From Thalassobius sp047123305 (lineage in GTDB: Bacteria > Pseudomonadota > Alphaproteobacteria > Rhodobacterales > Rhodobacteraceae): DNA of 64,000 nt. The position numbers and the translations under genes were made by a program. Within the stretch, counting starts at the first letter, position 1; every line of letters starts with the position of its first letter. The DNA lies in assembly GCF_047123305.1 (NCBI RefSeq), contig NZ_CP138918.1, forward strand, positions 558,001 through 622,000, in the 5' to 3' direction. The notes beneath the pieces are model-generated. The model was not told the DNA's origin. It did not search any database and saw only the letters and a list, made by a program, of their open reading frames with translations. This document shows, piece after piece, positions 30,630 through 39,442 of the stretch.

Positions 30630-31103
30630 ATGAAACCCTTCCGCTTTGTTCCCGCCCTAGCGACCGCACTGGCAACCTCGCTGGCAACCGCGCTTGTCCT
30701 GACGGCCACCGCGGCCTCCGCCGAGATGGTGAAATACACCACGCAAGAGAGTTTTGAGGATGTGATCTTCGGGCTGGAAAACGCCATTCTGGACGAAGGG
30801 CTGGTGATCGACAGCATCAGCCATATCGGTGACATGCTGGAACGCACCCGTCAGGATGTGGGATCTGATGTTAACCTGTTTGCGGAAGCCAAGTCCTACA
30901 GCTTCTGCTCCGCCAGCCTGTCACGTGAGGTGATGGAAGCGGATCCGATGAACATCTCGTTCTGCCCCTACACCATCTTTGTTGCGGTTCTGCCGGACAC
31001 GCCGGATGAGACGATGATCGGCTATCGCAGCTTTCCCGAAGGCGCGATGCAGAAGGTTGAGGCGCTGCTGGATGGGATCGTGAAATCCGCCATCGGGGAA
31101 TAG
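30630..31103 (+). CDS. Exported DUF302-domain protein
   Basis: A 157-residue protein with a signal peptide (hydrophobic LATALATSLATALVLTA, cleavage near SAE at 31). The mature part is a single DUF302 domain (FEDVIFGLENAILDEGLVI, DVGSDVNLFAEAKSYSFC, then PYTIFVAVLPD), an alpha/beta fold of unknown role often seen near sulfur, copper or redox genes. It has three cysteines (two of them in SYSFCSASLS and ISFCPYTIF). The ATG has GAAAGAGG upstream. It is a single-gene unit closed by a strong terminator and divergent from msrPQ; the promoter region contains an FNR-type dyad. Confidence 0.85.
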   Translation: MKPFRFVPALATALATSLATALVLTATAASAEMVKYTTQESFEDVIFGLENAILDEGLVIDSISHIGDMLERTRQDVGSDVNLFAEAKSYSFCSASLSREVMEADPMNISFCPYTIFVAVLPDTPDETMIGYRSFPEGAMQKVEALLDGIVKSAIGE

Positions 31104-31145
31104 GCCAGCAGCTCGCCCGATATATAAAGTGTGACTAGAACGGCG

Positions 31146-31174
31146 AAGCCCGGCGATGTGCCGGGCTTTTTTTT
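31146..31174 (+). terminator. Rho-independent terminator after the DUF302 gene
   Basis: Stem AAGCCCGGC-GATGT-GCCGGGCTT followed by a run of T, 43 bases after the stop codon. It also lies downstream of the dGTPase gene on the other strand. Confidence 0.9.
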
Positions 31175-31188
31175 GCGGATCTGTCCCC

Positions 31189-32538
31189 TCAGACGCCTGA
31201 CAAAAGCTCCGCCACTTCCACCGCATAGCGGTCCGTCATACCCGAGACAAAGTCGGTCATCGCATGTAGCGCCGCATAGTTGTTGTCCACACCACGCAAA
31301 TCCAAAGACACGGCCCGCACCAACTGGCGTTCATAGTCCGGCAACCGATCCACGTCCCATTCCGCCCGCTCCAGGGCCACAAAGACCGGCAGGATACCGT
31401 CCAGCACCCGACGGATCACATTGCGGCCGCGCACCTCCAGTTTGGTTTTGCGTGGCGCGGTAAACAATTGCCCGTGCGCGGCGGTTTTGATGGCGCGGAA
31501 GGCATCGCCCAGCGCGCTGTCGGCAATCAACTCGCCCGAGTAGGTGCCGGCCATGATGGCCCCATAGTTCTGCTGGAACGCCTCCACACAGGCATCAATC
31601 GCTTTGCCGATGGCACGGGCGCGCAGATAGCAGACCTTTTCATAATCGCTGTAGCTGGATTGGTCGCGTTTGTTTTCCTCTTGGATCAACGCCCCCAGCA
31701 GCGCTTCAACCTGTTCAAACCGCAGATCCCCGGCCGAAAAGCCATCTTCCAGATCCACGATGTTGTAGCAAATGTCATCCGCCGCCTCGACAAGGAACAC
31801 CAGCGGGTGACGCCGCCACCAGCGATAGCCGTCCGTGTTTTCCTCTGGCAGGCCCAGCGCTTTGACGGCATCGGCAAAGATCTGCGCTTCGGCGTCAAAG
31901 ACACCAAACTTCTTGGCGCCGACATAACTCTCGGGGCCAAGCGCCTGTTTGGTCGCCGCGGTCATTGGGTATTTGGTGAAGGCCCCCAGCACCGCGTTGG
32001 ACAGGCGCATGCCACCTTCGTTGCGATACATTTCAAGCCGCGTCAGGATACGAAAGCCCTGCGCATTGCCTTCAAACTTGGTGAACTCGGTCCATTTGCT
32101 GCTGTCGATGCCTTTAAAGATACTGCGGGGCGCGTCAAATTTCTCAGCAAACCAGCGGCCAATGGATTCCTCGCCGGAATGACCAAAGGGTGGATTGCCA
32201 ATGTCATGCGCCAGGGCGGCCGCATGCACCGTGCCTGCAACCTTATAGGCCGCACCGGCCGCTATGTGGCCTTCGGTTTCCAGCCAATGCCCCACCAGCA
32301 TCCCAAGGTTCCGCCCAACGCTGGCCACCTCTTGCGAATGGATCATCCGGTGACGCAGGTGATCAATGTCATAGAGCGGATGCACCTGTGTCTTATTCGC
32401 CAGCCGCCGATAGGGCGCGGAGAAGATGATGCGATCGGCGTCCTGCACATGGTTCGGGCGGTCTGGCCGTTCTGGCCCGCCGCGTCCCTGATACCGTTCT
32501 GCATTCAACAACTGCTGCCAGTTCATTTCTGCCGCCAT
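31189..32538 (-). CDS. Deoxyguanosinetriphosphate triphosphohydrolase-like protein
   Basis: HD-superfamily dNTPase of 449 residues that cleaves dNTP to nucleoside and triphosphate. Metal and catalytic residues are visible: His67 in HRMIHSQEV, His111-Asp112 in ALAHDIGNPPFGH, and the later Asp in AADDICYNIVDLEDG. The arginine-rich start DADRIIFSAPYRRLANKTQV fits the family. The start at 32538 (MAAEMNWQQLL) has GGGGCAGAG upstream; a start 10 codons earlier is possible. It follows clpB on the same strand after 84 bases, perhaps as a separate unit. Full length for the type-2 family. Confidence 0.92.
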   Translation of the reverse strand: MAAEMNWQQLLNAERYQGRGGPERPDRPNHVQDADRIIFSAPYRRLANKTQVHPLYDIDHLRHRMIHSQEVASVGRNLGMLVGHWLETEGHIAAGAAYKVAGTVHAAALAHDIGNPPFGHSGEESIGRWFAEKFDAPRSIFKGIDSSKWTEFTKFEGNAQGFRILTRLEMYRNEGGMRLSNAVLGAFTKYPMTAATKQALGPESYVGAKKFGVFDAEAQIFADAVKALGLPEENTDGYRWWRRHPLVFLVEAADDICYNIVDLEDGFSAGDLRFEQVEALLGALIQEENKRDQSSYSDYEKVCYLRARAIGKAIDACVEAFQQNYGAIMAGTYSGELIADSALGDAFRAIKTAAHGQLFTAPRKTKLEVRGRNVIRRVLDGILPVFVALERAEWDVDRLPDYERQLVRAVSLDLRGVDNNYAALHAMTDFVSGMTDRYAVEVAELLSGV

Positions 32539-32622
32539 CGCTCTGCCCCTTTTTCTTTTATGCCGCACAAAACGGGCCCGCCCCGAAGGGCAGGACCGCC
32601 TGTTCTACTGGTCTCAGCGGGG

Positions 32623-35241
32623 TTAGTGAACCACCGCATCATCCGGACGTGGTTTGTTGCTGGCGCCCACACGGTCGCCAATGATCAACCCCTCGGCACC
32701 GGCACTGACCTCAACAGTTGCGCCGTCCAGCACCTCACCCGCCAAGAGCATCTCGGCCAGCGGGTTCTGCAAGGCGCGCTGGATCACCCGCTTCAACGGA
32801 CGTGCCCCAAAGACTGGATCGTAGCCCGCATCCGCCAGCCAGACTTTGGCCGGCTCATCCAGCTCCAGCGTGATCTTGCGACTGGTCAGACGTTTCGCCA
32901 ACCGGCGCAGCTGGATTTCGACAATGCCATCCATGTCGCCACGGCCCAGACGGTCGAAGATGATGGTTTCATCCAGACGGTTCAGGAACTCGGGGCGGAA
33001 ATGTGCCCGCACCGCATCCATCACATCCCGTTTGGCATCCACCGCATCCGCGCCTTCGGGCAGTTGGCTAAGCGCCTGCGCACCAAGGTTCGAGGTCAGA
33101 ATGATCAGCGTTTGTTTGAAATCCACCGTACGCCCCTGACCATCGGTCAGCACCCCGTCATCCAGCACCTGCAACAGCACGTTGAAGACATCCGGATGGG
33201 CTTTTTCAACCTCATCAAACAGCACAACCTGATACGGCCGCCGCCGCACCGCTTCGGTCAGCACACCCCCTTCATCATATCCAACATAGCCCGGAGGGGC
33301 GCCGATCAGCCGGGCCACTGCATGTTTCTCCATGAACTCCGACATATCGATGCGCACCATGGCGCTATCGTCGTCAAACAGAAACTCAGCCACGGCTTTG
33401 GTCAGCTCGGTCTTGCCAACTCCGGTCGGCCCCAGAAACAGGAACGAGCCCAACGGCCGGTTCTCATCATTGAGGCCCGCACGGGCGCGTCGCACCGCGT
33501 TGGACACCGCCGTGACCGCTGCATTCTGGCCAATCACTCGGGCGTGGAGGTCTTCCTCCATTCGCAAGAGTTTCTCACGTTCACCTTCCAGCATCTTCGC
33601 TGTCGGGATCCCGGTCCAGCGCTCCACAACCGAAGCGATCTGTGCCGGACGCACGGTTTCTTCCACCAGCATGCCGGTGTTTTCCTGCGCCTCGGCATCC
33701 GCCAGCTTCTTCTCCAGATCGGGGATGATGCCGTAAGACAGCTCGCCCGCGCGGGCCAGATTGCCTTCGCGTTTGGCGATCTCCAGCTGGGCGCGTGCGC
33801 GGTCCAGCAGCTCCTTCAGCTCCCGGCCAGAGGCCAGCTTGTCCCGACCAGCCTGCCAATTGGCCGTCAGCTCCGCACTGCGTTCCTGCAGTTCAGCCAG
33901 ATCTTTCTCCAACGTTTCCAGGCGATCCTTGGAGGCCGCGTCATCTTCCAGCTTCAGGGCCTCGCCTTCGATCTGCAACTGCAGGATCTGGCGGTCCAGC
34001 TGATCCAGGTCTTCGGGCTTGCTGTCCACTTCCATCCGCAACCGGCTAGAGGCTTCGTCGACAAGGTCAATCGCCTTATCCGGCAGAAAACGGTCGGTGA
34101 TATAGCGGTGCGACAGGGTTGCCGCCGAAACAAGCGCGGAATCCGAGATCCGCACACCGTGGTGCAGCTCATACTTCTCTTTAATGCCGCGCAGGATCGA
34201 GATCGTGTCCTCCACCGTTGGCTCTTCCACCATCACTGGCTGGAATCGGCGGGCAAGAGCGGCGTCCTTCTCCACATATTTGCGGTATTCATCCAGCGTT
34301 GTCGCCCCGACGCAGTGCAACTCGCCCCGTGCCAAGGCGGGTTTGATCAGGTTGGCCGCATCCATTGCACCGTCGGATTTGCCTGCCCCCACAAGGGTAT
34401 GCATCTCATCAATGAACAGAATGATTTCACCGGCGGCTTCCGTCACCTCGGTCAGGACCGCTTTCAGGCGCTCCTCAAATTCACCACGGTATTTCGCGCC
34501 AGCGATCAGCGCGCCCATGTCCAGCGCCATCAGCTTCTTGTCGCGCAGCGATTCCGGCACGTCACCGTTCACGATGCGCAGCGCCAGCCCTTCGGCGATG
34601 GCGGTTTTACCCACCCCGGGTTCGCCAATCAGCACAGGGTTGTTCTTGGTCCGCCGTGACAGCACCTGCATCGAGCGGCGAATTTCCTCGTCCCGCCCGA
34701 TGATCGGGTCAATTTTGCCCTCTTCGGCACGTTCGGTCAGGTCCATCGCGTATTTTTTCAACGCGTCATAGCCCTCTTCGGCCGAGGCCGTGTCTGCTGT
34801 GCGGCCTTTGCGGATGTCGTCGATAGCGCCATTGAGTTTCTGTGCCGAAACAGCACCGGCCTCCAGCGCGTCTTTGGCGCGGGATTTGACCAATGCCAAC
34901 GCCATCAGCAACCGCTCTACCGGCACAAAGCTATCGCCGGCCTTTTTGGCAATCGCCTCAGCCTCTGACAGCACCTTGCCGGTGGCATTGTCCATATAGA
35001 TCTGGCCCGCATCGCCAGAGATGCTGGGCTGTTTGGCGACGGCGGTCTCAACGGCTTCGCGCACGCGGTCCGGCGCGCCTCCGGCCCGTTTGATCAGATT
35101 GGCGGCAAGCCCCTGATCATCATCCATCAAAGCTTTCAGAAGATGCTCGGGCACCAGACGCTGGTGATTTTCCCGCATCGCAATGGTCTGCGCCGCCTGG
35201 ACAAAACCACGTGCACGCTCCGTGAACTTATTCAAGTCCAT
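32623..35241 (-). CDS. clpB: ClpB, ATP-dependent protein disaggregase
   Basis: Hsp100 chaperone of 872 residues that works with DnaK to dissolve aggregates. Domains in order: Clp N-terminal repeat (about 5-145), AAA module 1 with Walker A GEPGVGKT at 206-213, the coiled-coil middle domain (about 410-525), AAA module 2 with Walker A GPTGVGKT near 604, and the C-terminal D2-small domain. The open frame extends 47 codons upstream, but the ATG at 35241 starts with the family MDLNKFTERA and has AAGGAG upstream. The intergenic region contains a CTTGATC/CCCCCC pair that may be a sigma-32 promoter. Complete and unremarkable in length. Confidence 0.97.
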   Translation of the reverse strand: MDLNKFTERARGFVQAAQTIAMRENHQRLVPEHLLKALMDDDQGLAANLIKRAGGAPDRVREAVETAVAKQPSISGDAGQIYMDNATGKVLSEAEAIAKKAGDSFVPVERLLMALALVKSRAKDALEAGAVSAQKLNGAIDDIRKGRTADTASAEEGYDALKKYAMDLTERAEEGKIDPIIGRDEEIRRSMQVLSRRTKNNPVLIGEPGVGKTAIAEGLALRIVNGDVPESLRDKKLMALDMGALIAGAKYRGEFEERLKAVLTEVTEAAGEIILFIDEMHTLVGAGKSDGAMDAANLIKPALARGELHCVGATTLDEYRKYVEKDAALARRFQPVMVEEPTVEDTISILRGIKEKYELHHGVRISDSALVSAATLSHRYITDRFLPDKAIDLVDEASSRLRMEVDSKPEDLDQLDRQILQLQIEGEALKLEDDAASKDRLETLEKDLAELQERSAELTANWQAGRDKLASGRELKELLDRARAQLEIAKREGNLARAGELSYGIIPDLEKKLADAEAQENTGMLVEETVRPAQIASVVERWTGIPTAKMLEGEREKLLRMEEDLHARVIGQNAAVTAVSNAVRRARAGLNDENRPLGSFLFLGPTGVGKTELTKAVAEFLFDDDSAMVRIDMSEFMEKHAVARLIGAPPGYVGYDEGGVLTEAVRRRPYQVVLFDEVEKAHPDVFNVLLQVLDDGVLTDGQGRTVDFKQTLIILTSNLGAQALSQLPEGADAVDAKRDVMDAVRAHFRPEFLNRLDETIIFDRLGRGDMDGIVEIQLRRLAKRLTSRKITLELDEPAKVWLADAGYDPVFGARPLKRVIQRALQNPLAEMLLAGEVLDGATVEVSAGAEGLIIGDRVGASNKPRPDDAVVH

Positions 35242-35323
35242 CGTTCTCTCCTTTTTACAAGCGCCCGGTCGGAATAGGCGCCCGCTTGGCGGCACGCCCC
35301 TGTTTCGGGCCTCAACTTCAAGG

Positions 35324-35351
35324 TGGGGGGAGTCGCGGGCTGGATCAAGAC
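35324..35351 (-). promoter_or_regulatory. Possible heat-shock (sigma-32) promoter of clpB
   Basis: On the minus strand TCTTGATC is followed 12 bases later by CCCCCCACC, which resembles the CTTGA and CCCC-type elements of sigma-32 promoters. It lies about 85-110 bases before the clpB start codon. No CIRCE repeat was seen. Confidence 0.35.
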
Positions 35352-35472
35352 CCATACTTCTGAAGGTCTCAAAAATTGGCAAAACCCGTCGTACTGCTAA
35401 TCAAGAGGTTCTTAATCAGTATGTGAAAGACTGTCCCAATTGAGACGGTGCAGTCGCCAAGGAGAGGTTAAA

Positions 35473-35727
35473 ATGCACATCACCAAGATCGAAGTTTCGG
35501 ATCTGAAATCCACCGAAGGCACCGCGCGTGGCTTTGTCTCGCTGCATTGCGAGGAAGGGAATGTTCAGATGCACTGTTCGGTCACGGACCCCAAGGATCG
35601 TAACCCGCGTCTGGCGCTGATCTCCGAAGCGCTGCGTCAACTGGCGCGGATGCCGGAATTCCGTTCGGGGCGGCGCAGCTTCTCTTTCTCGAACTCGATC
35701 CGCGACGCTGATCCGGCGCTGGCCTGA
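35473..35727 (+). CDS. Small conserved-looking protein of unknown function
   Basis: An 84-residue soluble protein. The ATG at 35473 has AAGGAGAGG upstream, a good ribosome site; the frame is open for 11 more codons but these are not convincing. It starts MHITKIEVSDLKS, has a beta-rich first half with two cysteines (LHCEEGNVQMHCSV), then a helix (PRLALISEALRQLARMPEF) and a basic, serine-rich end. No signal peptide or known domain. It lies upstream of pyrF by 124 bases in the same direction and diverges from clpB. Confidence 0.75.
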   Translation: MHITKIEVSDLKSTEGTARGFVSLHCEEGNVQMHCSVTDPKDRNPRLALISEALRQLARMPEFRSGRRSFSFSNSIRDADPALA

Positions 35728-35850
35728 TCCACGGCTGAAAGCCCAGAAAAACAGGGGCACGCCCCTGTTTCAGCACATCTGACCGGTTGACCTGACCGGT
35801 TGATGCCGCCAAAAGAGCGCAGTTTTACCCAGCCGTAGGAGTGCCCTCTC

Positions 35851-36546
35851 ATGTCCGACGATCGCCTCATTGTCGCCCTCGACGTTCCCAATGCCCTTGC
35901 CGGTCTGCAACTGGCCGAACAACTGGGGGACGCGGTCTCCTTCTACAAAATTGGCCTGGGCATGCTGACCGGTGGCGGGCTGGCCTTGGCCAATGAGCTG
36001 AAGCAGGACCACGGCAAGAAGATCTTCCTGGACGTGAAACTGTTCGACATCGGTGCCACCGTGGAAAACGCGGTGCGTGGGCTGGCGCAGTTTGATCTGG
36101 ATTTCCTGACCGTGCATGGCGACCCCTATGTGGTGAAAGCCGCCAAAGAAGGCGCGGCGGGCAAGGATCTGAAGATCCTCGCGGTGACAATCCTGACCTC
36201 GCTGGACCGCGCTGATCTGGACGGCGCGCTGATCAAACCCGGCGACATCCGCGATCTGGTACAGGAACGGGCCGGCAAAGCCTTTGAGGCAGGCGCCGAC
36301 GGCATCATCGCCTCACCGCAAGAAGCCGCCCTGATCCGCGCCCTCCCCGAAGCCGAAGGCCGCTTGATCGTCACCCCCGGCGTACGCCCTGCCGGCGCAG
36401 CCCTTGGCGATCAGAAACGGGTCGCAACACCTGGGCAGGCAATCAAAGACGGTGTAGACCACATTGTGGTGGGCCGCCCGGTCTGGCAGGCGGAAAACCC
36501 GCGCGCGGCGGCAGAGGCTATTCTGGCCGAAATGGCAGACGCTTAA
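35851..36546 (+). CDS. pyrF: Orotidine 5'-phosphate decarboxylase
   Basis: Last step of UMP synthesis: decarboxylation of OMP. The 231-residue TIM barrel has the catalytic array Asp61-x-Lys63-x-x-Asp66 in LDVKLFDIG, the phosphate-binding TPGVRP segment near residue 176, and the GxxxVDHIVVGRPV C-terminal motif. The ATG is preceded by TAGGAG. The gene converges with a NUDIX gene: the TAA stop codons overlap in the shared TTAA. Length is typical. Confidence 0.97.
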   Translation: MSDDRLIVALDVPNALAGLQLAEQLGDAVSFYKIGLGMLTGGGLALANELKQDHGKKIFLDVKLFDIGATVENAVRGLAQFDLDFLTVHGDPYVVKAAKEGAAGKDLKILAVTILTSLDRADLDGALIKPGDIRDLVQERAGKAFEAGADGIIASPQEAALIRALPEAEGRLIVTPGVRPAGAALGDQKRVATPGQAIKDGVDHIVVGRPVWQAENPRAAAEAILAEMADA

Positions 36547-36992
36547 CCCCCGCGCTGCTGCAGATACATCTTCAGCCGTTCCGCAAAATGCGGGATGGCT
36601 TTGGGGTGGGCGATATAGTCTTCTGGCGACATCAACGCCCAGCCCTGCCCCTCATCCCCCAGCGCAATCTCCTTGCCCCGTTCCACCGGTAGATGCGCGG
36701 CAAAGAACCACTCCGGTGCGCCGGTGGACGAGGTAAACTCTTGCGCCCACTCCAGCGAGGTCAGCCGCACCTCAATCGTCAGCTCCTCTGCCGTTTCGCG
36801 CAAAACGCAGGCTTCTGGCGTCTCACCCGGCTCTGCCTCACCGCCCGGGAAGTCCCAATGATCCGGCCAGGGGATATCAGGCGTGTCATCGCGCAGCATC
36901 ACTGCCAGCTGATCGCCAATAAACAGAAACAGCTTCGCGCCTCTGAACGCGGATTGCTCTTTTTCACCCATTTCACCCGATCCTGCTGACAT
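36543..36992 (-). CDS. NUDIX hydrolase
   Basis: MutT-like pyrophosphatase of 149 residues. The Nudix box is visible at about residues 56-78: GGEAEPGETPEACVLRETAE followed by EL, matching GX5EX7REUXEEXGU closely (the last Gly is replaced by Thr). Substrate strands include FLFIGDQLAVML. The start at 36992 has GAGGGA five bases upstream; ATGs at 37013 and 36971 are alternatives. The gene is divergent from dinB, which may fit a role in cleaning oxidised nucleotides, but the substrate cannot be read from sequence. Confidence 0.9.
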   Translation of the reverse strand: MSAGSGEMGEKEQSAFRGAKLFLFIGDQLAVMLRDDTPDIPWPDHWDFPGGEAEPGETPEACVLRETAEELTIEVRLTSLEWAQEFTSSTGAPEWFFAAHLPVERGKEIALGDEGQGWALMSPEDYIAHPKAIPHFAERLKMYLQQRGG

Positions 36993-37056
36993 CGCTTCCC
37001 TCGGTCTAAGCAATACTCTATGTTCACCCCCTGTTCACATCAATCCGTGCCTTGAT

Positions 37057-38325
37057 ATGCCCGCGCTTTGCAAATCCTGTCTGACCCAGTTTGAGCCCCC
37101 CAAGGCCCGCGGCATCCTGCGCTGTCCCAGCTGTGGTCTGCCGCGCGTGGTGGCGCATGACGAACTGTTCAACCTGTCCATCGCCCATATGGATTGCGAC
37201 GCTTTCTATGCCTCGGTCGAGAAACGCGACAATCCCGAGCTGGCGGACAAACCCGTCATCATTGGCGGTGGCAAACGGGGGGTGGTGTCCACCGCCTGCT
37301 ATGTGGCGCGGATCCGTGGTGTGCGATCGGCGATGCCGATGTTTCAAGCCCTTAAGCTGTGCCCCGATGCCGTTGTGATCAAGCCCCGCATGCAGGTTTA
37401 TGTCGAGGTTTCACGTCAAATCCGCGCGATGATGGAAGAGCTAACACCCTCCATCCAGCCGCTGTCCTTGGATGAGGCGTTTATGGACCTTGGCGGCACC
37501 GCACGGCTGCACGGCGCCCCGCCCGCCGTGATGCTGGCACGTCTGGTGAAACGGATGCATGACGAGTTGGGCGTGACCGGATCGATCGGTCTCAGCCACA
37601 ACAAGTTTCTGGCCAAGGTCGCCTCGGATCTGGAAAAACCGCGCGGTTATTCGGTGATCGGCAAAGCGGAAACCCCTGCCTTTCTAAAGGACAAACCCGT
37701 GCGGATGATCTGGGGCGTAGGGCCTGCCGCGCAGGCCTCTTTGGAACGGGCGGGCATTCGCACCTTTACCGATCTGCTGCGCTGGGAACGGGAAGATCTG
37801 TTCAAACGTTTTGGTCAGATGGGCGACCGTCTTTACCATCTGGCACGGGGACAGGATCATCGGTCCGTCAATGCACGTGAACCGGTGAAGTCGATCTCGA
37901 ATGAGACCACCTTTTTTGAGGACACCTCGGACCCTGATCTGCTGGATGGCCATATCTGGCGGCTGGCCGAGAAGGTCGCGGACCGTGCCAAGGCCAAGGA
38001 TCTGGCAGGGCGGGTGGTGACGCTGAAACTGAAGACTGCAGATTTCAAAACCCTTTCGCGCCGCCATACCCTGCGCGATGCCACCCAGTTGGCGGATGTG
38101 GTCTACCGCGAAGCGCGCGCGCTGTTTGACGCGGTGCCCAGCCGTAGGCCGTTCCGGCTGATCGGCGTTGGACTGTCCAATCTGGTCGATGCCGAGCAGG
38201 CCGGACTGGCCAGAGATCTGCTGGACCCCGAGGCCGCAACCCGCAGCAAGGCGGAGCGAGCAACCGATGCGATCCGCGAGCGTTTTGGCAAAGACGCGAT
38301 CAAAAAGGGCCGCTCCCTGCGGTAG
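37057..38325 (+). CDS. dinB: DNA polymerase IV (Y family) with N-terminal zinc ribbon
   Basis: Translesion polymerase of 422 residues. The Y-family core starts near residue 40, with catalytic Asp46 in MDCDAFYASVE and Asp139-Glu140 in SLDEAF; the little-finger domain follows from about 270. There are two features to note. First, 35 residues precede the core and hold a CxxC...CxxC pair (Cys5, Cys8, Cys23, Cys26) that looks like a zinc ribbon and is absent from E. coli DinB. Second, no beta-clamp motif of the QxxLF type is obvious at the C terminus, which ends in a basic KKGRSLR. The gene diverges from the NUDIX gene across 64 bp. Confidence 0.93.
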   Translation: MPALCKSCLTQFEPPKARGILRCPSCGLPRVVAHDELFNLSIAHMDCDAFYASVEKRDNPELADKPVIIGGGKRGVVSTACYVARIRGVRSAMPMFQALKLCPDAVVIKPRMQVYVEVSRQIRAMMEELTPSIQPLSLDEAFMDLGGTARLHGAPPAVMLARLVKRMHDELGVTGSIGLSHNKFLAKVASDLEKPRGYSVIGKAETPAFLKDKPVRMIWGVGPAAQASLERAGIRTFTDLLRWEREDLFKRFGQMGDRLYHLARGQDHRSVNAREPVKSISNETTFFEDTSDPDLLDGHIWRLAEKVADRAKAKDLAGRVVTLKLKTADFKTLSRRHTLRDATQLADVVYREARALFDAVPSRRPFRLIGVGLSNLVDAEQAGLARDLLDPEAATRSKAERATDAIRERFGKDAIKKGRSLR

Positions 38326-38364
38326 GCTAGCGGAAACATCGCTATTGTGGACTCGATAAATCCC

Positions 38365-38379
38365 GGATAATATTTATCC
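38365..38379. promoter_or_regulatory. Candidate Rrf2 operator
   Basis: A perfect dyad GGATAA-TAT-TTATCC, 36 bases upstream of the Rrf2 gene. Rrf2 proteins usually repress their own promoters through such dyads. Confidence 0.4.
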
Positions 38380-38414
38380 AGAATCAGTCAAGCAAATCCA
38401 GCCAGAGGTCCACA

Positions 38415-38915
38415 ATGAAACTCAGCGACGGTGTTGAAACTGCTATCCACTGCACCTCTGCTCTTGCCGGGCTGCCCGAAAACGCAGTTATGGCGGCGGC
38501 CGATCTGGCCGAGTTTCACGGCGTGTCCTCCAGCTATCTGCTGAAACATCTGAAAGCGCTGGTGAAGGCGGGCATCCTGACTTCGGTTCCCGGTCCCACT
38601 GGGGGGTACCGGATGCAGCGCCCTGCCGAAACCGTCACATTGTTGGATGTGGTGCTGGCTGTGGAGGGCAATGAACCCGCATTCCGTTGCAAGGAAATCC
38701 GCAAGAACGGCCCCTGCACCTTGGGCAACGACGCTTTCCCACGGCCCTGCAACATCAACCGCGCCATGTTGAAGGCCGAACAGGCCTACCGCGCTGCATT
38801 GGCCGAAACCAGCATCGCGGATCTCAACAGCGAATTCCTCAACACCGGCGATCCCCGCGTCATTGACCGCGCCGAAACCTATTTTACCGCCCACGCGCGG
38901 GTCCGAACGACCTAA
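38415..38915 (+). CDS. Rrf2-family transcriptional regulator
   Basis: A 166-residue winged-helix regulator. The DNA-binding part (about 1-85) has SVLKHLKAL-like and GPTGGYRMQRPAE features typical of Rrf2. Three cysteines (Cys92, Cys101, Cys112) in a loop match the position where IscR, NsrR and RirA bind an Fe-S cluster, though the spacing differs from each, so a redox or NO/iron signal is plausible. It is followed after 25 bases by an AhpD-like gene, a common pair in which the Rrf2 protein controls the antioxidant enzyme. A perfect dyad upstream may be its operator. Confidence 0.9.
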   Translation: MKLSDGVETAIHCTSALAGLPENAVMAAADLAEFHGVSSSYLLKHLKALVKAGILTSVPGPTGGYRMQRPAETVTLLDVVLAVEGNEPAFRCKEIRKNGPCTLGNDAFPRPCNINRAMLKAEQAYRAALAETSIADLNSEFLNTGDPRVIDRAETYFTAHARVRTT

Positions 38916-38940
38916 GACCTAACCAAAAATGGAGAATATG

Positions 38941-39399
38941 ATGAAACCGCGTCTGAACCACTGGGCTGCGGCCCCTGAACTGATGCAAGCCTTTCTGGCT
39001 CTGAACACAACAATTGAAACGGCAGGGCTGGAGAAAAGCCTGATGCATCTGGTGAAACTGCGCGCCTCACAAATCAACGGCTGCGCCTTCTGCGTCGACA
39101 TGCACACCCGCGAAGCCCGTAATGATGGCGAAACCGAACAACGGCTTTACCTGACCTCCGCCTGGCACGACAGCTTCCTCTATTCTGAACGGGAACGTCT
39201 GGCCCTGGGCTGGACCGAGGCGCTGACCCGTCTGGGGCCGCAAACGCCTGGGGATGCCGCCTATGAAGCGATGAAAACCGCTTTCAGTGAAGAAGAGCTG
39301 ATCCAGCTGACGGCTGTCATCACCATGATCAACACCTGGAACCGGCTATCGATTGCTTTCCGGGCGGTACATGCCCAACCGGCCGCGCAGGCCGCTTGA
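38941..39399 (+). CDS. Carboxymuconolactone decarboxylase / AhpD-like protein
   Basis: A 152-residue AhpD-fold protein. The redox centre NGCAFCVDMHTREAR gives Cys48-x-x-Cys51 with His55, the peroxidase-type signature (not the decarboxylase subgroup). ATGs at 38929 and 38938 are possible, but the one at 38941 has GGAG six bases before it. It shares an operon with the Rrf2 regulator. It probably removes an organic hydroperoxide or acts as a disulfide reductase; the electron donor is unknown. A GC-rich hairpin follows the gene. Confidence 0.88.
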   Translation: MKPRLNHWAAAPELMQAFLALNTTIETAGLEKSLMHLVKLRASQINGCAFCVDMHTREARNDGETEQRLYLTSAWHDSFLYSERERLALGWTEALTRLGPQTPGDAAYEAMKTAFSEEELIQLTAVITMINTWNRLSIAFRAVHAQPAAQAA

Positions 39400-39416
39400 C
39401 GGGGCAGCGACAAGGG

Positions 39417-39442
39417 CCGCACTGACCTTGAGGTCAGTGCGG
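39417..39442. terminator. Hairpin between convergent genes (possible bidirectional terminator)
   Basis: A 12-bp perfect stem CCGCACTGACCT/AGGTCAGTGCGG separated by two bases lies between the AhpD-like and the amidohydrolase genes and abuts the stop codon of the latter. It lacks a T run, so termination is not certain. Confidence 0.5.

Noticed and set aside
31468..34659. A 1,063-codon plus-strand frame antisense to the dGTPase and clpB genes
   Set aside because: It lies opposite two well-supported conserved genes, has no known domain and arises from the high-GC third-position bias of the true genes.
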